Under the pieces are notes generated by a model. It ran no database searches. It saw only the letters and a list, made by a program, of their open reading frames with translations, and was not told the DNA's origin. From assembly GCA_035222895.1 (NCBI GenBank), contig JAVYIG010002728.1:62001-126000 (forward strand): DNA of 64,000 nt, read 5' to 3'. A program made the position numbers and the translations under genes. Positions 21,916 through 34,600 of the stretch are shown here, piece after piece. Source of the stretch: Strongylocentrotus droebachiensis (lineage: Eukaryota; Echinodermata; Echinoidea; Camarodonta; Strongylocentrotidae). Position 1 is the first letter of the stretch. Every line of letters begins with the position of its first letter.

Positions 21916-24900
21916 ACTTTGAGTCACAGGTTTTCTTGGACGTATTAATCGCCATGACAATGGTTTGCGAAACAGGTGATTGGCGTTGAGGATGTACATA
22001 TATATTAATTCTTCTTCTTCGTATAATTATCGTTGTCTTATTATACCAATTGAGATCATGAGTAATCACAGAGATTTGTCGATCAAATTGTTGATTTACT
22101 TCTTTTAATGTGTGTAACGATACTTTAGAGGTAGAAAATGATACCAACTTAAAGTTGTATCGTATATGCGATTATGAAATTTACTTTTGAAAATGATAGA
22201 TATCTGTTCAACCAGAAAAAAAGTTACAATCGCTAACACATGTAAGAATTTGTTTTGTCATGATTTAGAGTACATGACTGTATGTAAATAATACTTTATT
22301 TGATTGTGTGAATTCTATATCCATTACATTGCTAACATTGTACAATTAAATTATTTAAAACGCGCCTCTTTATGTCTGACTACTGCCATTATGTAATGGA
22401 ATGTTATTAAGAAAAAATACACTTCAATATTTATAAGTAATGAAGAGACAATTAACACGAAAATGTTTGCCTTGACTTATTAATTATTTGGTTTCTGAAT
22501 CATCTTTTGAACAAAGGCCTACATTTTCATGAATTTCAACATTACGGTATTAAACTGATATTAAGGTTTACACAAACATGTCCATGCACACCCACACAAC
22601 CACCCACCCCACAAACGCAAAGAAAATACTGAAGGTTTGATGTTTATGTTCTCAATCGTCATGCCTTTACTGTTGGGGCACCATAAATAGGTTATGATTT
22701 TCAGCATAAAATCAGAACTATAATTAATAAATGCTGAAAATAGGACCTATGGTTTATCTGAACCGAATCAGATCTTGTCTAAGCTATACAAGGACACATT
22801 TGTTGTTCTAATATATCGGCTTCTTACATATAATATTTCCCTGGTCGTAACAGTTGGACGCAAATAAAAAATTGACGTCTTATAATGTTTTAAATGACTA
22901 ATATATTGGCCAACAGGCTTATTTATCTCATGTGATCGGGAAGGCACGGCGACTTAGTATAGGACTGGTGTTGGTGCGACTTAAATCACTTCATTGGAAT
23001 TGTGTGTTCATCAGAATTTTGTTTGTGTACAATATCTTGTAAGTCGATTTTCCTACTTTTGCAGTGTTGTGCTAGAATTTGATTTATTTTGTTGTAAATT
23101 CAAATCCTTTTTGATGGCTCATCAGATCTGTGTACATAATTAAGTTGAAAGAATTGCTTAAACCTAGGCCCATAACTGTCAGTGATGAACACATATTCAA
23201 AGCCCATAATTGACTTTTAAGTTATTTTCTATCTTTTATAATGGTTTTTAGTACAAGTCCAATCCCCTCTAATTTCATTTTTCTCCTATCTTTCCTTGTG
23301 TTATTCTTTGTTCCAAACTTCTATTTTTCTTTCATTAGTGTTTTAATACAGCGTTAATCTCTTCTTTTGTGTATATCTTTGTTTTTGTATATTTAAAAAG
23401 AAATCATTCCTTATTTCATTCTACCATTCACCCCTTTGCCCCTTATTTGATCCCCTTTGCCCCTTATTTGATCCCCTGTTCTTCTTTAACCCCAATCTTT
23501 TCTCCTATCCTTCCCTTTGAATTTCCGTCCCATAGACAACTAGAGTATTATTTCCATATAAGCTGCATATAGGCATTACTAAAAAATAAAAGGCACCAAT
23601 ATGTCCTTCGTGTTAGTGTGGACCAAAAAAAAGCAACCATCATTCTTACGGATTATTTGTACATCAGATGTTCATTGTTTGACTGGAGAAGAAAAAAAAG
23701 ATTTTTTTGTCATGGGTAAATTAAAAAGACAAAAGGCATCTTATTTTTATAATTTGTTTTGTAATACGGTGCCAATCATGATATAATACATTCCCTGGAA
23801 AGAAAGAAATAGGGCTCAGAAGTAGCCTATGCTTTGTTTAAAAAAATTGGGAAAAAATTTGATGTGGCAAAATTCATAAGATTGAAGTTGTAATAATTTC
23901 AAGAAGCAAATGAAACTATTTGAGCCTAATATCCGACTTTAAATTGTATAATTTGTAAACTTGGTGAATTACAATATTTTGATTTTCTAAGGAAAATAAA
24001 TCAAATGAACATAATTTGTATTATCTTATATCAATATTCTCTTCATATCTTTTAACATATTGTATTGTGATGTGCATACGGTGGGGTTGGGTAAATCTTA
24101 CGTGGAAGAAGTCTTAAAACAGAACGTGAGAGAAAAGCGAGAAAGAGAGAGAGAGAAAAAAGAGACAAAAGGATAAGAGAATAAGAGAGAAGTATGTAAT
24201 GGTAAGAGATGTTGATGTTATGAAAATGAGAAATACATAATGCTGTGAATTAGTGTGTGAGAGAGAGAGAGAGAAAGCAAATGAAAAAAAAATTAAAGAT
24301 AATAAAAGAGAACAATGATGAGAAATGTTGATGTCATGAAAATGAGAGATATGTAATGCTGTGATATAGTGAGAGAGAGAGAGGGATAAAGAGTGAAAGC
24401 AGTTGCCAATTTGAAGCATGTGGGGGAGGGGGGGGTAATACCACCATCATATTCCCTGTCCCACCCCTGCTTCCCCCAACTGACAGGGTTTGGAACTGCT
24501 GATAAATATACACATGATTGGGTTCTCAAAAGAGAAAGGGGATGGGGGTGTCAAGTTACATCTAAAATTAGCTGAGCACCCTCCTCCCCCACAAAAAAAA
24601 AATGTTAGGAGGAAAATGTAATGGTATTTCTTCCCCCCCCCCTCCCTATCTTTACAATTCCACCCCTAATACCCCCACCCCCTTTCTACATTTTCCTTTT
24701 TCTTTTCTTTTTTTTTCCTTTTAAGCTTGGGCCATCATGGACTGATTATATACATAAAATTCAATAACATGTACATCAATTCTTTTAAAGATTACTTATT
24801 GCTAATGAACAAGATCCATTTGTGATTCTTATGGCAGGAAAGATAATTAAAATCTATCAAACACAAAAGACGCCTATAATCTGCAATCGTGACAACTAAT

Positions 24901-26543
24901 AATTTTTTTTATTTGAGAAGGCAGTATTGCCAGGTCACTTTCGTGAACCTATTCATAAAATTTAAAAGCTTGAATAATTATGTTTGACTCGGTTTTTTTT
25001 CTTCTCTCCAGCAGTACGAAGCTGTATTCAATAATCAGTGAAAATCATATCGGGTCCTCATTATAATAAAATACTTAGAAGACACTGATTTGCCAATACT
25101 GGTTCGTCGTCATTGGCCAAGTGATGAGTACATTAAAACTCATGAATAAATTAAGCGGAGATGACCTTTCCCAATGTGCATGTTCGATGCTGATCCGCGT
25201 TGTATTTTGTTGGTTACTGTTGCGTGAAGAGCATATACGAATGTAGGAAGCATCGAACATAAAATAAATAATTCATGAGGCTTCGGGCGTTTTCAAATCG
25301 TGTTATACTGCATTTAGTAACCTCCCCTACTCTACCCATTAACCCCCCCCCCCCCCATTTTAATATTTGGTGTCTCGCTTAACCATAAACGTATTTAATG
25401 GATCAAATTTTGCATTGACAATTACTTTTTTGTTTTTTATACTGCTGATTCATAAGGTTACCGTTTGTTTGTTGGGTATGTTGTGCCCTCTTGTGCTAAA
25501 AAGGTAACATGTCGGTATTTCGTTTTTATATGAGATATTAGAGCAACAAGTCTGGAAACAGAACGTGCGAGAACACTGACAGAGAGAGAGAGAGAAAGAG
25601 CAAAAGAGAAAGGGCAAGAACTAAGAGAGAACTATTTGATAGTGAGAAATGTTGATATAATGCTGTTATATGAAAGAGAGAGAGAGAGATGGAGTTAGGA
25701 AGAAAGGGTGAAAACAGATGCCAATATCATGCTCAAATATGTAGTGTTATAAACAGTTGGAGCATGTGGGGAGGGGGGAAGGAATTACCACAACCATACT
25801 GCTTGTCCCGATTCATGTGAATTGCACCCGCTCAATCCCGACACAGTTTGGAAGAGCTGATAAAACTTCACTGGTTTGGTTTCTCAAAAGAGAGAAGGGA
25901 GAGGGTGTCAAACTTTAAATCTAAAACTGAACACCCCCTCCCCCACCAAAAAAGAAATGTGAGAATGATAAATTTCACATTTCAAACGTCAAATTTGTCC
26001 ATTTGTTTTCAGCAAGAAGACAAAAAGCGTTCCAAGTTGACCACAGATAGTATAACTGTGTCCCCCTCCTTCTCTACGATTCCGCCCCTAATATCCCCAA
26101 CCCCTTTCTATTTTTTCCTTTTCTTTTTGTTTTACTTTTAAGCTTGGGTCACCGTGAACTGATCATACAGATAAAATTCTATTATATCAATCCTTTTAAA
26201 GATTGCTTACTGTAAATGAAAAAGTCCCCTTCAATATCCGTATGACACTAAACATTCCAAGTCTCCAAATAATCAGCAATCGTGACAATTGCTATTATTT
26301 TTTTAATTGGAGAAGGCCATATTGCCATGACGCTTTTGTGTACCCAGCTAGTATTTTGATGAAACTATTGATATGTGTTTTCCCCCCTGTTGACATGATT
26401 ATTAAAAAGCTTACCAAATGATAACCCATTCTCATTTTTGTGAAAGTCGATTCGAACTAAATGGACTAAATATTCACAAACCTTGCTCCATTTATATTAG
26501 CCATCAAAGTGGCGGAGAGATGAATAATATATTGAAATTATAG

Positions 26544-26574
<31 letters not shown>

Positions 26575-28332
26575 TAGGGGGTAGAAAGATGGGATTAAAA
26601 TGAGAATAACATTAGAGACATAGAAAAAGAGATAGATAGAGAAAGGGGGAGGTGGGAACATCTGGATAATATAAGGTATGTTTTGTCAACATGACAGAAT
26701 GTACAGCGAAGAAATCAGGGAGCAAGGGTGACAATGCATAGGGGAATGTGTGTGCCTGGACACGTCTGCCATATACCCAGAAGGTTGCCCCAAAGTAAAA
26801 AAAAAATAGTTATTCCCAACCGCTTCTAAATGAATCTGGGAAGACAGGCAAGCAAGTAAAAAGACCTAGTCAATAGCCGAGAAAAAGAGAAAGATGTTAC
26901 GGAAACTAAAATATGATAATTTTATCTTATAAAGAGTTGCGATCGGTCTAAATCAAGTCTTCTAATCAATCTCAAGTTTGGAGTCCCCCATTTCTTGTGT
27001 ACATAGTAATAAATAAGTTGCGAATATTTGGCTAAATGGCTAAATGGTTGTTTCCTCTCACACAACGCAACGTGAAGAAACCTTAAGTAGTACTTCATAT
27101 TTAAAGTTAAAGATAAAATTAGGTTCTGGTCATGTGATTACTTTGTGAAAGAAATTGCCCATATGTAATTTGGAAAAGGTTCCTAATGGAATAAAGGAGA
27201 AAAAAAAGTATACAATATTTTGATGTTTGGTATGATCAATTGGTAGTAAATTGACTTAGTTCGTCTGAGTCTCACATGTACTCCAGAAACGGTAAAACTC
27301 CTATTGTCAAATTCATTTCATGAAAAGAGGTAAGAAAAACTATTCAAGCTTTATCGGCAACAGCGTTAATGCACTGACTCCTCACTTTCATTCGATAGTT
27401 CGACCCTAATTGTATGCTCCTAGAAGTACATTGTTACCAAAAGGTGATGGTCTGATAAACATGGTTCACCTGTAATTTCATTTCATAAATATTTATTTAG
27501 GTATTGGGGTTGAGCGATCAGAAAATTACTATAACATAATTTATGCGTTCAATTAATTGGATATCATTTATCACAAATAAGCATTTGTCACAACTAGACA
27601 GAAATTAATCTAGTCGGAGAGCGGTGTTCTCATTTTAGGTACAAGTGTATTGAAAATGAAAATCAACAGAAGTTTGTTAGACCTTGAAATACATTGGTAT
27701 AGAGAGTACAGTAAGAAAAAATGGACAGAGAGAAAGTGGGAGGGAGAGGGGGAGAGAGAAATAGAGAAAGAGGGGGGAGGGAGAGATCAAATTAGCAAAG
27801 AGACATGTTAAAGAGAATGAGATCAAAATGGATAGAAATAGAGATTGAGAGAGAAAGAGAGAGAGGGAGAGAGGGAGAGAGAGAGGGAGAGAGGGAGAGA
27901 GAGAAAGAGAGAGAGAAAGAGAGAGGGGAGGAGAAAAAAAGAGCAATTAATGAAACATCAATCTTGAATAATAATGATAGATAATGACTTTAGTTCGGCC
28001 AATAGGAACAGCACAAGATTTCATATAGCCGCGTTAAAATGTGGATGTTTATCATATCGTAGAATTTATTTCGTTTGGTAGAGACATAGGACTGCCTTCT
28101 ACTGAAACTTAAACCCGACGTTAGGTTTATGCTTTGCGTCAAAATCTGGTTTCACAAATAAAATTAGTCTGAAGTCTATCAATTTTTTTCTTTCTGTTAA
28201 ACATGATTTTAGACCCAGAGTAGGCCTACGGTTTAACCGAAGTAGTAGTTTACGGATAGTAAATAGAGAAAGATACTGCATCACAGGATTGGTTTTTAAA
28301 CTGTTATTCCATTCACAAGAAAGAGGATTGCT
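21916..28332 (+). other. Intergenic block between genes 2 and 3
   Basis: No gene is seen. It is the shared 3'-flank block, then GA-rich microsatellites (24137-24280, 25580-25690, 26560-26645, 27715-27935) and C runs near 24630 and 25345. From about 26400 it matches the region upstream of gene 4 (42360-44659). It keeps uninterrupted versions of two sites that are filled in the gene 3-4 interval (TTAA at 25151 and GCTGATCC at 25189). The last few hundred bases should hold the gene 3 promoter. Confidence 0.55.
27715..27940 (+). repeat. GA-rich microsatellite
   Basis: A long imperfect run of GA, GGGA and GAAA on the + strand, about 600 bp to 400 bp upstream of the gene 3 start. A matching run lies at 44090-44260 upstream of gene 4. 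Long open frames on the minus strand here are low-complexity artefacts. Confidence 0.8.
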
Positions 28333-28417
28333 ATGGATCCAAAGTTGAAGACAATCATGACCATCTTTATCATTCACGGCTTATTAGAAACCCAAGCTGG
28401 ATCTGCTCCTCCAAGAG
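28333..28417 (+). CDS. Gene 3 signal-peptide exon
   Basis: The ATG at 28333 starts MDPKLKTIMTIFIIHGLL and then ETQAGSAPPR, with donor GTAAGA in phase 1. It has a basic N-region, a hydrophobic core and a small-residue cleavage region near AGSA. Nearly identical to 44660-44744. Confidence 0.75.
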
Positions 28418-31400
28418 GTAAGAAATATTGAATTTATCGGTGGTAAACGAAGATCTGATGACCATTGCTCCGCAGTCAAACTTAATTTCATCCAAATACT
28501 AACCATTACCATAGACCTAACCTAAAACCCGATAATAAACCCTATAGCCTAACCCAATACCTTTGTTGAATAAAGCCAAGGGAAATTGTCACAGGAGCGA
28601 AATTGTGGGTAATCGATCTGGCGACAATATATTGCTCCATGGCGAATTTTTTACACATAACTAAATGCTTTACTTCAACAGTTGACAAAGCACTTATAAA
28701 CCTCATCGTTTTCCTAACCCTGACCATAAACCTAACCTAAAATCGAAGATGACTTGATGAAGCCTGTATTGTTTTAACGAACTAAGGCCCGGGTATTTGT
28801 CGCAGGAGTAAATGTCGGGTCACCGATCCGGCGATAATTGTTCCAAGGTAAATATTCCAAAAAATAGCTGAATTCCTAACTTCAACAGTTGACCGATCAC
28901 CTAATTAACCCCATTTTAAATTTTAACCCTGACCATAAACTTGAGCTTCAATCGAAGATGATAACACGAACCCTACATATTCGACAAATGAAGTCTGGAG
29001 CGAATGTCGCAAGAGCAAAAATCTAAATTTAGGGGTCCTTAAATCGTATAAGGGAAAGGGGGCTGATCGGGCCGATATGTCTTCCATCATTTCGTCAACG
29101 TTCCGGCGAGCGAATTTTCTTATATACCGACAATCTCTGGTGGAACAATTGACAGTTTTCGGCAATACAATTTTGATTTTTTGATAGATTACAAAGTCAT
29201 TTGGTGAATGATACTCAAATATTGTGAGATTTTGTCTAAATCTTTAAAAAAAAAATCCCAACTTGGATACCTGAAATGATATCAGCGCATATTTTTTTTT
29301 AAAACTTTGTTAAGTATTTGGCGTCACCTGTGCCTGGGAGGGGGGGGGGGGGGGGGGGAGCGAACTGAATCACTGTAACCCTTCCGGTATTACTGACTGA
29401 GGTTGTGCAGGTGGACCACTACACCACATCCCCCTCCCCTACTCTATGAATAGTTCATTAGGTTATCAACGTGCAAAGATGGTGAGTCTCCTCTACTTGG
29501 GCCTCCATTTAACGTCCTATCCGATGGACGGAGTGTTTGCACTGTAACACAGCTTGCGTCTATACAGGGGAGGGGCGCGTTACCACACAACACAGGACTC
29601 ATTCATCCGCCTGGGTTGGATTCAAACCAACGATCTTCGGTTCAACAGGCAGACGCTTTACCGACTGAGCCAACTTGCCTCCTTATTTTATTTGCTGTGA
29701 AAAGAAAAGATATGGAGCACGATTGAAATAACTGTCGAGAACTCAAATCAGACCGATTTCCACAGCCTATTCCATATCCCATTTTAATAGTGTTCCGATT
29801 ACGTAATACGTTTTTGACATTTGTATTTTTTGGCAAATCAAAAGGTGATGGACATGGCTATTGAAATTGCTTAAAGTTTTATTTAGAAAATGTTTGTGAT
29901 CGTGCCATAAAGATATTCAGGTACTAATGAAGTACAATTTTACAGAATATATGTGTACTACCAACGTAGGTTAAGTTGGACACAAAATACAAAGATGCTT
30001 TTATTCCAAAGAAAATACAATATAGTCTTAATCTTATACTGTCACTAATTTTCTCAAATTACATTCATTTTCTTTCAGAATAAATTTTATAATAATGTAA
30101 TGTATTGATCTCAAATAAAAAAAATGTACTTCCACTTCTGTTCCTTACTAGAGTAGCTGCTATATCAATCAATATTTAAAAAGTGTTCTATCTCTCTTAT
30201 TTGTTTAGAATCTGATTCATCTTCGTCCTCTGGCGATTGTGACAATCCCACTTTAACATCCATGTTTAAAGGACAGAATAGACAGGTAAATGACAATTTT
30301 TTTCTTGCATCCATGTTAAAAGGGAAAGTCTTTTCTACAGTGGTGGAGTGGGTGTGCTCGAATTGAAATACCTCTGGGTTGATTTTACCATGGCTCTTAG
30401 AAGGTCCATGGATTGACGGGCATTAAAGGGATCCGGTAACTTTGTCTTAGATTCTGAAACAAAATCGTGATGACGCACGGTCGTCTTAGGGCGTCCCTGC
30501 GGCGGCCGTTGCTTTTTGAAACATATTAAGGCAGACGCAAGGTAGCCGTAAGGCGCCTGCAAGGTAGCCGAAGGGGGACAATACGGTGACCGTGCAGCCA
30601 GACTGACGCTACCGCTTCAACACTGGAGTATATAAAACGCAAGGCTACCGTTATACGGCATGGCTACGGCGAACCTAGAAATGAAAATGAAATGAAAGTA
30701 GCCATCGTGTAGTTAAGTTATTCGTTCATATAGCTCTTTCGTGCAAAACTAAGACGCAAAAGTATAACATTTGGGTACTTTTATACAACCTATTACATTA
30801 CATAACAGGCTTTCAGAATGATAACCATTCTTACGTGATTTCATTTCATTTCTTTTGTAGAAGAGAGCTGCGCCTGCGCCACTCCGAGGTAAGTAAGATC
30901 GCGTTTTTTTTTAAAACGAAATAGCGATTTAATACATTTTATAAATCCTGAAAAACAGATAACTGCTATAAAGTCCTTTCAAGACATCACTATGACTTCG
31001 CTATTCAGTACAGTACAATCCCATGACTTAGGCCTGTAGTAAAAAAAACCTAAGGCCAAATAAAAAGTAGTACCTGGTTTTCGTCCCCTTCTCATTTCTT
31101 TAAACAATCCGCGTGAATTTGTTTGTTATTTTATATTTTTGTTCTGAAATAAAAATACACCCTAAAAACATATAAACAGTTCGACAAAAATCGTTAATAC
31201 AATGCAAACCTAATTCAAATATTGTTAAGAAAAAAAAAGTATGTAGAAAACTTATCAATAGCATTTTTTTGTGTGCAGCTATAAATAAAAAGGTTAAATA
31301 TCAAAATTGAAACCCCTTCTCCTCATTTCGAGATTTCTGGACTAAGGCTCAATTAAACTTTGCCCAAGGGCATGCAGCGCACACTACGCGATCAGACTGC

Positions 31401-31637
31401 CATCGGATTTCCGAATGAATAGCGATTTTAATAGATTTGGAAATCTATTACAACAAGCATCATCTTCTCGATTTGGGTTCTAAACTTATGATAAGTATAT
31501 TAACAATCGGAATTTTAGTGCATTTAAACCTTCTAGTTAGAATAATTGCCTAATCGACTTCAAATCGTAGACAATCTATATATTCCCGGTTCCAAATATT
31601 TATCGTCACCTTATGCCAAACACGAAACTAATACCCG

Positions 31638-31696
<59 letters not shown>

Positions 31697-34600
31697 TTCA
31701 CCTCGAAAGTTTTAGGCTCGCTTCAACGGTTTGTTATTTCGGGGAAAACATTGGAATCAACCAAATCCACATTATAAATAGCTTAGGTTTCTACATTACT
31801 TTCTACGGGGTGAACACCAAACAAAGTAAATGATTTAATAAAGTCTAGTCTTAATATTGTATTGTCACTAATTTTTTTCAAACATTTATTTTCTTTCAGA
31901 ATGAATTGATAATAAAGTAATGTATTAATCTAAAAGAAAATAAATCAAACTGAAAGAAAAGAAATGTATGTTATATCCTAAGTATTGTAATTGAAGATGG
32001 AAATGTGTTTACCATCATAATTACAACTTTGTTTCACTAATAATTGTGTACAGTTTCAGAGTGTGGCAGCGATCCAACTCAATCGATCACGATAGTGTGT
32101 CAGCCAGGATCAACGATCAACATCACCAAAGGAGGTTGTGTGAGCGTTCCTTCTTGCGATGCTGATGACCCCTCCATGGACAGCCTGTGTGATGACGGTG
32201 ACAGGACGGCACAGTGGGCTCCGTACTGCGAGACTAACAATCCATGTAGCATCACTGTCTCATGCGGGGAGAAAGAAACGTGTTCGGGAGACTATACCTA
32301 CACCTACGCTGATTATGAATGTAAGCAGTAGCGGTTCTAGAAATGGAAGGAGCTAAACTCCCTCCCCCCTTATCCCTAAACAAAAATCTTCCACTCCAAT
32401 TAAAAAAATTAAATGGATATGAGAGAGGCACATGTAGACTAAATGCACGAATCCCCAAGTCCCAGCGCCCCTCCAGAATTTTTTCTTTTCTATCTAGAAC
32501 CGCTCCTAAATGTAAGTTTAAGTTTAGATGTAATTGTACGATAGCGAAAGAATGAAGATATAATATCTCCAATAGCTTTGACATGAGATGTTCAGAACCC
32601 TATAAATCAATTAATATAATTATTATGAAGAGAAATTAATTGTAAACGGTGTTCCTTCTGCAAAATTAATTGCATAATAATCAACTGAAATTAGGAAACT
32701 AATATCAAAATGTATTTAAGTTGTTCTTATGGGATTGGTAGAGAAGTGATGGTTTATATTATGTTTTCATATTTATGTTTCGGAATTGTTGTCTATGTGC
32801 TATATATTATGTGTTATAAAGATAACAGTTGCAATTTATGCGGCACATTTTTCACTTGGTACTTGAGATGCCATTTATGAATCAGTGTTACAAAGCTTTT
32901 TCAATGAATGCATAAGGTTTTAGAACAGATAAGTCTTTAAACTCCGTTTGAATTTTCCTACTGTTGGCGGGTTGGTGATAATTTTAATTTGATGAGTGGT
33001 TGAATAAAGATCACCGACGATCTTTTCCCCCTATAAATCTAACTGTTTAAATCATCGATCGTCTTTTTAATGCTATTCTTATTCCAAACACAGGTGTCGC
33101 AGGTGAAACAACCGTGCCGACAACGTTAACAAGTGTAAGTTATCCTTAACGGGGTCATCTGACCATGGACCTAGGTCCATGATCTGACATACAAACATTC
33201 GCTCGGAAGAATATAATTCGGTGTAATTTAAAGAACTGACTAACTAGTTTGCTTTCTAGATAAAATTGTTTACAACATCATGAATTGACGTCCATCTTGC
33301 AAGTTATTCAATCCATTTACTTACTCGCTTATTCACTTATTTCATCCATTCGTTCATTTTAATAATTTCATATCATTAAAAACAGAAATAAGATTTATAA
33401 CACTAAGTTCGAAGATAAAACGATACTCATATTAATTATTGTTTATTGCTTGGTAACTGCAGTGTTTCCTATTATTCTACTAAGTTATGTATGTAATCCT
33501 GAAATACCTTTTTTTCGTAAAATCTACATATCACATTAAAAGAATTAGGGTTAATTTATGAAATAATCTATTATGATTATACTGACGTAATAAAATTGTA
33601 TATTTCTGTTTGATAACAGGGCACTCCTGAAACAACTACAGAAGATCCGACTCCAACGCCAGGTAAATATTCACTTGACTCTCAATCCTAATGTTTAGGG
33701 TTTGAATCCCAGCCCGGCACCAATGTCCTTTGGCAAGACATTAATCCACATTCGCCACTTCCAACCCAGTTGTGAATGGGAAATTGTTAGGGTAGTTATA
33801 AATGCAGGGCCCTCTGGAAGAACAGCACTAAAGCTGATGAGGCTTCTCTTGGTAAACACAATTTATGTTTGTTATCATTATCATTATTTGTATTATTATA
33901 GATAAGAAAAAATCAGCTAAAACCATTTAAGTAATGATGGTACAGTGATCAGAAACATTAGTATGTAACTACTATTACAACTGTATTATTATCAATTATT
34001 TCCATTATTATTATTATTATTACTTTGTTGATGTTGTGTTCGTTACTATTATCATTTTTACTTTCATCGTACTCTATTATATGATTATTATCATTATCAT
34101 CATCATCATCATCATCATCGTTGTCATTCTCATTAATATTTAATGGTTAGCTAACGCTAGAAGTAATATTCCTGTACAGAATACAACCATTAAAGTGTGG
34201 TTACCGGGGAGAGCCGTTCTATCTATTAGGGGGGAGGGAGATGGGCTTTTATTGCAAGAGAGCAGAGCGATCGAGAGGGCATGGGAGCTTTTCCATTTCC
34301 AACCCTAGTCTCGATCATGCTCAGATATTTTGTGAGGATTGCCTGACCCCATGCTCACGACACTGGCAATGCAGGTTAGGAAATGTAAAATGTACATGTA
34401 TGCATTTAGGACAGTGGAAAGTTAGCCGACGTAGCGTTTCTGCTTCGGAAAGTTTCGCCATTTTGTATTTTATCCTTATCCACAAATGTTGAGTCAATAT
34501 TGTGTATACTTTAGGAAAAATAAATGAATAAAACAATGAGCACATGTGATGTTAATGATCTTTCAGAATAAATTTGAGACTATCTGACAGGCTTAGTTTG

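Noticed and set aside
27677..27946. Minus-strand frames of Ser/Leu repeats here and at 5628, 24114, 38324, 42470 and 44009
   Set aside because: Complements of GA-rich microsatellites.
29610..29682. Possible tRNA gene on the minus strand
   Set aside because: The ends do not form an acceptor stem and a SINE body follows.
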